Origin: Helianthus annuus
Lineage: Eukaryota; Streptophyta; Magnoliopsida; Asterales; Asteraceae
Reading direction: 5' to 3'
Length of the DNA stretch: 64,000 nt
NCBI RefSeq assembly: GCF_002127325.2
Contig: NC_035443.2
Coordinates: 146,210,073-146,274,072 of the forward strand
Below the pieces are notes generated by a model. The model did not search any database. It was not told the origin of the DNA and worked only from the letters and a program-made list of their open reading frames with translations. The position numbers and the translations under genes are program-made. This document shows positions 56,833 to 64,000 of the stretch, in pieces. Position 1 is the first letter of the stretch; each line of letters opens with the position of its first letter.

Positions 56833-57816
56833 TGGTATATAGTAAAGGTGTTTCTCCTCAACTGGTTGAATATTCTAGTTTTAGACCATGTGCAGTGGCT
56901 ACATAAGGGGCGTTTTTTGCCCAATCACGCCCAAACACGCCGGGGAACCACCCCCTGGGCGTGTTTGGTCAATTTTGATGTTTTGGCGTTTTTCAAATCA
57001 CGCTTGAAGCAATTTTGAATGGCCAATCACATTTAATCTTCCTTTTTTTTGCCAATAGCTTTTTTTATTGTTTTTTTTATTTTTGAGTTAACTGCCATTT
57101 TCGTCCCTGTGGTTTGGTCACTTTGGCCATTTCAGTCCATTTTTCAAAAATGCGCCATTTTCCTCCCCGACATTCTGGAAAGGTGCCATTTCAGTCCAAA
57201 AATCATAACCCAGTTAAGTCAGTTAGTAAATAAGGACTGATTGTGTAAATATGTAACATAAAGGACTGATTGTGTAAATTTGTAACACCACCACCACTAG
57301 CCCTGCCACCACCACCACTCCGCTGCCACCACCGCCACCACCGCCACCACAGCCACCACCGCCACTGCCACCACCGCCACCGCCGCGACTACGGGAACCC
57401 ACCACCGTAATATCCTCACTGGAATCCATATAAAATTATCCGAAACTCCTTCTCAACAGTCACCGTCAATCATCACGTTGATCATCATCAACAGTCACCG
57501 TTCATCATCGTCATCATCTCCGTCAACGATCACAACGATCACCAAGCACATCACCACCGCTGTGTTCGGAGTTCTCGATTTACGGATGAAGATGATTACC
57601 GGAGACGAGAAGTGTAACCATGGATGATGATGACTGAAAGAATTGAAATGGTGAAGATGGAGGTTTCAAAACGGAAGATGAAGGTGAACAGAGATGATGG
57701 TAAGATGACGGAGAAGTGAAGTTGCAAGTTTCGATGACGGATACATGAAGTTGCAGGTTCCGGAAACACTTCAGATTCAAAAACTCCTTCTCCCATTGAT
57801 CCAAAACACTTCAGAT

Positions 57817-58020
57817 TCAAAACTCCATATCTTCATCATCGTTATCAGCTACTTCCATTGATCCGAAACACTTTAGAAGTCGAGGAATAATATCGTCTTC
57901 AACCGCAAGAAAGCAAGACTGCAGGTGTTGTGCAAGAGCTGAAATATTAGGCCAGCTGTGGTTTAAAAATAGGGACAGGAAAGTGAGTTTGGATGAGTCA
58001 AAGTGGAACAGTTTTGTTTC
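57817..58020 (-). pseudogene. possible captured exon, unknown origin
   Basis: A 67-codon open frame on the minus strand ends EVADNDDEDMEF and stop. It includes EDDIIPRLLKCFGSM; a partial duplicate of the KCFGSMG part lies just downstream (57770-57800). I do not recognise it. Confidence 0.3.
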
Positions 58021-58199
58021 TGATTAGTTTGTTGTTGTGTTTGTTGTTTTGTGGGAAGCAGAGAATAAGTGATTTGGAGGTAACATGAATACTACTCTTT
58101 AATTAAGCATATATAGTCTTCCATAATCCATTTGATTTCAACTCACAAGCCATTAGAGTCTTTGGTACATACAGTCACTTTTCATTTAATTTTTCACTC

Positions 58200-58352
58200 A
58201 TGGCCATTGAAGAATCATGTTCAGGGGATTTGAGAACATCTGTGTCACCACCTGCTCACTACATTCTCAACATTCAACAGTTTTCTTTGTTAACAAAACA
58301 ACACGTAGAACGATATGAATCAAACGAATTTGAAGCCGCAGGCTACAAATGG
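58200..58352 (+). pseudogene. MATH (TRAF-like) domain exon captured in a Pack-MULE
   Basis: Starts ATG GCC ATT and encodes SVSPPAHYILNIQQFSLL then ERYESNEFEAAGYKW, the N-terminal strands of a plant MATH domain, stopping at TACAAATG|GTACG, an exon-intron border. The remaining MATH strands are absent, so no functional domain can be made. About 110 bp of AT-rich upstream sequence may be the donor gene's promoter or 5'UTR. Confidence 0.78.
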
Positions 58353-59186
58353 TACGTTGTTTTTTTTTTCTCGCCTATCTTCCTAAATAAGTTGCGTAGT
58401 GATGAGATTTGTAACTTGTAGGAAGATTCGAAACCGGTCACCGGAACCTGCAACTTCACCGGAACCTGCAACTTCATCCGAATTCAGGCAAATCGACCAC
58501 TTCCATCGTCTGCATCCTCCATTTCGTTTTGCACGTAAACGTTCCAGAAAATGTGGTGGCGGTGGTGGCGGTGGTGGCGGTGGCTGTGGTGGCGGTGGTG
58601 GCGGTGGTGGTGGTGGTGGCAGGGCTAGTGGTGGTGGTGTTACAAATTTACACAATCAGTCCTTTATGTTACAAATTTACACAATCAGTCCTTATTTACT
58701 AAGTGACTTAACTGGGTTATGATTTTTGGACTGAAATGGCACCTTTCCAGAACGTCGGGGAGGAAAATGGCGCATTTTTGAAAAATGGACTGAAATGGCC
58801 AAAGTGACCAAACCACAGGGACGAAAATGGCAGTTAACTCTTTATTTTTATTTAATTCTCTACACCCTTTTAACATAATGCCCACATCCCCACTACACCC
58901 ATTTTAGAAAAACGCCAATAATGCCCCTTGCTGACTGTACTGCCATATGGCGGAAAACGCCCAAGAGTGGAGGCATTATTCACCCTTACCACGCATGGTA
59001 TTATAATGGATATAGTGTAGATTTGAAAGTCGGTTTATAGACCTGTGAGTTATCCTTCTAAAAGTTATCCTTCTAAAAGAAAAATAAAAGTAAAAACTTT
59101 GCATATTACAACTCAATTTATTTTTGGCAGATGGTTACCCACATAGTTACACACAATAAACAAAATTCGGTTCTTAGCAAATGTAT

Positions 59187-59395
59187 TTGTGTATGATAAA
59201 CTCATACAAGTCATATTGATTTACAGTATTGATTTTAATCAGTAAAAAAATATTTTTTGGCGTCGGAATTAAAAATAAAATAGGAAATTATACTATTTGT
59301 GTATGATAAACTCATACAAGTCATACTGATTTTAATCTATAAAAAATTGTTTTTTGGCGTCAGAATTAAAAATAAAATAGGAAATTATAAAAAAG
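59187..59395 (+). repeat. imperfect tandem duplication, about 105 bp
   Basis: GTGTATGATAAACTCATACA...TTTTTTGGCGTC(G/A)GAATTAAA...GGAAATTATA occurs twice in a row. Confidence 0.8.
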
Positions 59396-59578
59396 ATGGC
59401 ATACTATTCTTTCGATTTTTATAAAACAATTTTCCCTTTTCTATTTGAATAAACATAATATTCATTCATTCAGTTTGGTTTAATTAGGAACATTGGTAAC
59501 CTAATTTGGTAGGCAATCATCCTGCAATCATATATGTAATATTTTTATTTATTTATCCATAATTAGAAAATAAAACAA

Positions 59579-61100
59579 GAGAAAATGCCCGGATAGTCCC
59601 TGTGGTTTCGCCTTTTTTCACCTATAGTCCCCAACTTTCTAAAACTACCTGAATAGTCCCCAAGTTTTCGTTTTTTGTTCCCGGATAGTCCCTGGGTCTA
59701 ACTTCAGTTACTTTTCTCTGTTAAAATGATGTGAAATGACAAAAATACCCTTTTCTTAAAAGGCCAAACCATAGGGACTATCCAGACATCTTCTTCATTT
59801 TTATTTATAAAACCCCACCACCACACTTCATCTTCAACCTCCACCCACCATCACCCTCCTCCACCCTCCACCATCACCGCCACACCTTCATTTAACTCAT
59901 AAACTACTACTTTTGCATTTAACTTAACTGTTAGCTTTGCATTTTATAATCATAGACTACTACTTTTGCATTTAACTCAACTGTTAGCTTTGCATTTTGA
60001 CCATGTTTGCAGTCTTATATATTAATTAATTAACTTTACCTTTTAAGTAAGGGACATTACTTAGTGTTGTACTATATGGATACAAAAACTTCACTGCTTT
60101 TTCATTGGAATATATTAGGAGGTTAGTTATACCAAAGTTTTCTAGAAATTTACTACGTTGAGCAGGAAAAAGTTTGCAACACATGTATTGAACCAGCTTT
60201 GGCTATTATTATTATTTTTATTGTTTTAAACCAAAATTATTGATTTCGCAGCTATTCAAGATTTCAAAGGTACTATTTCTAATGTTAGTTGGTTAAACTT
60301 GAGTATTCCAAGTTCTAACTGTTTTTCCATTCCCATTCGCATAATTGGGAATGTGATCATGGAAATCACTTTTACTTCTCTTGGTTTTAATTTCTCTGTT
60401 TTGACATCAAGTATTTTCTACTCTTTCATGACAATTTAACTTCCAGAAGTGACAATGGAATAAATAATAGCACTTGTGTTGAATGGACAATAAAGCCCTT
60501 GACTTTTAAACACAGAAATTAGATGTCATTATGTGGCTGCCCCAAATGAAGGGAATTGCCCTTCACTTCCAATTCCAAATTTAGTTTCTCTGTGGAATTT
60601 ACTATCAAATAGATTGGATGCAATTTCCCTTGACTTTCTCAACTAAAAGAGATATGCTTTTTTTCCATGTTTGTGTGCTCTACTTGCCGTTAATCAACTT
60701 TCGTGTTTAGTATCTTCATGATATTCCTGCCTGGAATTAAATAAAAATGTGATATTTGGGTCTTGGTGGAGTGTGGTGGCCAGAGGGTGAAGGTGTGGCC
60801 CGGATGGTGGAGGGTGGAGGAGGGTGATGGTGGGTGGAGGTTGAAGATGAAGTGTGGTGGTGGGGTTTTATAAATAAAAATGAAGAAGATGCTCGGATAG
60901 TCCCTATGGTTTGGCCTTTTAAGGAAAGGGTATTTTTGTCATTTCACATCATTTTAACAGAGAAAAGTAACTGAAGTTAGACCCAGGGACTATCCGGGAA
61001 CAAAAAACGAAAACTTGGGGACTATTCAGGTAGTTTTAGAAAGTTGTTGACTATAGGTGAAAAAAGGCGAAACCACAGGGACTATCCGGGCATTTTTCTC
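59579..61100. mobile_element. MULE, 1522 bp, family GAGAAAAATGCCCGG
   Basis: Terminal inverted repeats of about 300 bp and a perfect 9-bp duplication ATAAAACAA (59570-59578, 61101-61109). Each repeat has four copies of a GGATAGTCCC word. The 870-bp interior has no long ORF but has an intron-like stretch with TTTCGCAG|CTATTCAAG..AAAG|GTACT near 60250, perhaps captured gene sequence. Confidence 0.9.
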
Positions 61101-61197
61101 ATAAAACAACCTATAAACTTCTCATCGTCACAACTCACACCCCACTACTCCACTAGTTCACGACCACATTTGAACACACACTCAGCAACATCCATTA

Positions 61198-61509
61198 GGC
61201 TATAGGATGTGGTCATAACCCTTATGGTCACCATGACCCTTCACATCAGCGCCATGTCACCCACTTCTAATCCAACATCCAAAACCACTACCCTAAGGGT
61301 GTGGTCATGACCCAAACAATTATTTTCTTATTTTAATTTATTTTTGTGAAAAAAGAAAAATAAATATTTAAAAAGGAAAGTAGGCTCATGGTTGCCATGG
61401 TTTAATCCATGTCAACCATGGTGGATGAGGCAAGAGGATGGTGTAACAATTTATTAATAGTTCTATGTGGCATTGATGATCCAACCCATATCCCCCACAC
61501 CCTTTAGCC
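61198..61509. mobile_element. Harbinger-type MITE, 312 bp
   Basis: Ends GGCTATAGGATGTGG / CCACACCCTTTAGCC with TTA duplication (61195-61197, 61510-61512). Confidence 0.8.
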
Positions 61510-61512
61510 TTA

Positions 61513-62449
61513 GGCAACCAAATTTCTAACACTTACTTTAATAACAATAATACAATATCATGGGATAACACTTACTTTAATAAACAAGATATAAACATTT
61601 AAAAGATTTAAGGAATCACATGGCTATGTAAGCAATGATACACAACTTCTTTTAATAGCATCAAATTTTATATACCCAACAACTAGCCAAAAGCTAGAAT
61701 ACATTGTGTACACTTACAATGTGAAATTGGAATAACTGAAATTACACCAAAGAGCCCACTTCAGTGTGAGTGTTAGTATCAGGAACTTGACTCCATTTTT
61801 AACCCATAAAAATGTGTTTGCTTTGATGACACAACTACATATGACTAATTCACTTAGAACTTTAATCTTTTTTCTTATAGATTACATACATGACTGTTTG
61901 AATATATATTTGGTTATTTTAGCAATAGAAAGTGCAAGTCAAACCAAAGCAAGTTAGTTAGGGTAAGATCTAATTGGTTCGATTTTGCTGGTTTGCCAGT
62001 TTAAAGGTTCGATTTGGCTTGAAATTGGAACCGACCGTGAGAAACGAAACAAGATGTTTCACTTTTATTAGTATATATTACTATTTTCTTAAAATTCTTA
62101 ATACAAACTAATCATTAAATAAATAAAAAACAGTCGATTTAAATCGTTTTCAAGAGAGAACCATTAAACACTAAAACTCAATATGGTCATATGGTCGGTT
62201 GGTCTGCCAATCTTTGAAACCGCACTAGATACTCGACTTAGCACTTTCGTTATAACCAACCTAATTGTTGAAACAAGGATAAGGTCAGCGGAAGGTATGA
62301 ACGTTCCTCGGGTCAGCCTTCTCACCTCCTAGCTTGTACCTACAACACGAAAGAACCCGTTAGAAGGGGCTAGAGACCGGGGTATCTGGACCACCCTCCG
62401 ACGCTCAACATTAGTAATCTATTCAATAAGAATGTATGAACATAAAGCA
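61513..62449. other. no gene seen; probably repeat-derived
   Basis: No supported ORF. The segment 62280-62440 is GC-richer and looks like retroelement sequence but has no diagnostic motif. Confidence 0.4.
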
Positions 62450-62949
62450 TGTAACAACCCGCATATTCGTGTGTTGTTACTACTCGTACACTCGTTATGC
62501 CTAGCATCAGAGATTCGGATCATAATGTAACTATATCGCTTACAACGCTAATTCGCGGTATTTTCGCATAATACGCACACTTTATCGCTATAGCACAACA
62601 CATCGCACATACTAACACTCACGATGACGTTGAGTGAGGACCTATTCTACCATCCTCGATGGCCGTGGTGTGTCGCAACGCAACGCATATTCGAAACACG
62701 CATCCTAAGTTTTGCGCAACTCGATTACCGCAACGCAGATTTGGGAATGTGAATATTTATATACGACCCTTTGTGACTGATTATAATAAATATATATGTG
62801 TATGGCTATGTGTAAACAAACTATCGCAACGCTTAACGAACAAAACGAAACATCGAAACGCAACTCGCCGGAGACCACCGATCGAATGACCATTCGATCG
62901 AATGGTCATCCGTTCTCCATTGCACTCCACCACCTTTGCTCCTCTTCAC

Positions 62950-62960
62950 CTATAAATAGC
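62950..62960 (+). promoter_or_regulatory. TATA box of LTR F
   Basis: CTATAAATAGC, about 40 bp after the promoter word cluster. Confidence 0.6.
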
Positions 62961-63479
62961 ACTTGTCACATCATTGTTCAAGTGATGTGACAGCTCTCAC
63001 TCGACCAACACGCTATTGGGCTATTTTCTCTCAATTCCTCGCGATTCTTGTAAGTTTCCACCTCAAATCTTGTACTTCTATGATCTACACGCACTTCTTT
63101 ATCATTTTCTCCTTTGAATCTTAACTTTTAACCATGAAATCAGCGGATTTGAGGTGTTCTAGGGTGATGTCGTCATGGAGTTCTTATGAACTTCAAGTTT
63201 TGACCTCATTCCACCAAGAATAACTCGGATCAGAAGGATTTCCACATGATTTCACAACGATTTCGCATAGATCTAAACATTTTCAAAAGGATAACAGAGT
63301 CGAAAGAAATATTCACAAGTTTCCTCATTCTTTTACACTCAATACACTCAAAACCGATAGAAACTGAGCTCTTTCAGATCTTCTACTCATTTCTTAGTGA
63401 AGTGTCGGTCTGAGATCTGATTTCTACCAAATAGACTACCGATTTCGGGTTGAACAGGACACCGTCACGAACAGTTAAC

Positions 63480-63960
63480 TGATCGGATTGGGGTGATTCC
63501 CGTTCGATCGGGTAATCTGGGTCTGATGGAGTTCCCGTTGTTTGGCACGTTATCATACCGTCTAGATCAAACCGCAAACTTTTCAAAATAATCAAGTTTC
63601 AAGACGATCAGGTTCGTTGGGATGGATTGCCATCCGATCGAATGACAATCCGATCGGATTGTACTTGAGCCTCCACACTTCAAAATCTTCAAACAATCTG
63701 AATGTCGAATGGATTGTCGTCCGATCTGATTGCCATCCAATCGAACGACAATCCGATCGGTTGACATTTGGAACTTCAACACTTAAACATTTTCATAATT
63801 TTCAAAGCTCATAAGTTCTAACGGATTGCCATCCGATCGGATTGACATCCGATCGAATGACCATCCTGCTATGAACTTGTTCTCAACGGGAATTTCTCGC
63901 CCATCGGATTGCAATCCGATCGAACGACCGTTCGATCGATCGACCTGAAGGGTAGAGATA
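63480..63960. repeat. word cluster 2 of LTR F: CCATCCGATCGAATGAC
   Basis: About fifteen near-copies of GATTG(C/T)CATCCGATCG / CGATCGGATTG words in both orientations, in the putative leader intron; the same GATCGAATG word as at the promoter. Confidence 0.85.
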
Positions 63961-64000
63961 CTTCGCTGTTTTCAAAATGCTACAACAAAAACTTCAAAGT

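Larger units (their letters stand above)
57085..58840. mobile_element. Pack-MULE, 1756 bp, family GAGTTA
   Basis: Terminal inverted repeats of about 290 bp beginning GAGTTAACTGCCATTTTCGT, with a perfect 9-bp duplication TTTATTTTT (57076-57084, 58841-58849). The inner ends of the repeats are (CCACCACCG)n / (GGTGGCGGT)n tracts. Between them lies gene-derived DNA including a MATH-domain exon; no transposase. Confidence 0.9.
56884..59000. mobile_element. Harbinger-type MITE split by a Pack-MULE
   Basis: Ends GACCATGTGCAGTGG and CCACGCATGGTA with TTA duplication (56881-56883, 59001-59003). Without the insert it is about 350 bp. Confidence 0.65.
62450..64000 (+). mobile_element. LTR F, start of a further Ty3-type LTR, runs off the window
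   Basis: Starts TGTAACAACCCGC. Word cluster 1 (CATTCGATCGAATGG, 62874-62911), TATA box CTATAAATAGC (62950), leader with TGGGCT (63017), strong donor-like TTCTT|GTAAGT (63050), word cluster 2 (63480-63960). The order matches the LTRs of elements B, C and D. Confidence 0.6.

Noticed and set aside
57223..57429. Glycine-rich protein ORF (also 58399-58722 on plus)
   Set aside because: Created by the CCACCACCG minisatellite in MULE terminal repeats; same on both arms.
62659..62889. 76-aa plus ORF in LTR F
   Set aside because: In the promoter part of an LTR; no domain; composition follows the repeats.

Overview
The window is repeat-dense plant nuclear DNA. The LTR retrotransposon families, the PIF/Harbinger ORF1 type and the Mutator-like elements make me guess Asteraceae; that is a family-level guess, not an identification. 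Only one ordinary host gene is seen: a four-coding-exon IQ67-domain (IQD14-like) gene on the minus strand at 44158-46402 with a 5'UTR exon near 46911-47190. Almost everything else is transposable elements nested in one another. LAYOUT. 1-11060: a minus-strand Athila-type Ty3 element, left LTR outside the window, gag-pol broken by four frameshifts, an intact extra ORF at 368-1675 and an LTR at 9266-11060; it sits inside an older LTR whose tail is 11061-11720. 11916-12385: exon 1 of a plastidial pyruvate kinase, broken, apparently carried by a Mutator-like element whose right end is split by element B. 12760-22410: element B, a young Tekay/Del-type chromovirus with nearly identical LTRs, a GACTA duplication and an almost intact gag-pol ORF. 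22452-25945: a hAT MITE, a tRNA-derived SINE with a 15-bp duplication, an (ATT)n tract and a 1.96-kb PIF/Harbinger element carrying a spliced ORF1 gene. 26121-42535: decayed Tekay element C (minus), interrupted by an 892-bp solo LTR in integrase and by complete Tekay element D (33053-42323, minus) inserted in its zinc-knuckle coding region. 44158-47300: the IQD gene. 48940-53511: an LTR-like fragment broken by a 2.8-kb solo LTR (E), which itself holds a Mutator-like MITE; a second MITE follows. 55029-64000: (AT)n, a TIR element with 112-bp tandem repeats, a solo LTR with TGGTA duplication, a Harbinger MITE split by a Pack-MULE carrying a MATH-domain exon, a 1.5-kb MULE, another Harbinger MITE, and the start of a further LTR (F). 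THEMES. First, LTRs of several unrelated families share an architecture although their sequences differ: a cluster of family-specific CG-containing palindromic words upstream of the TATA box, a CT-rich leader with telo-box, a conserved donor-like site, a second word cluster, hairpin repeats, and a conserved acceptor (TGCATGCTTTGCAG type). This predicts spliced leaders in which the variable word arrays lie in promoter and intron. Second, gag of both B and D has a short phase-1 intron at the same codon. Third, two Mutator-like families have picked up host exons (pyruvate kinase, MATH domain). Splicing and function are inferences from sequence; no transcript or database evidence was available.
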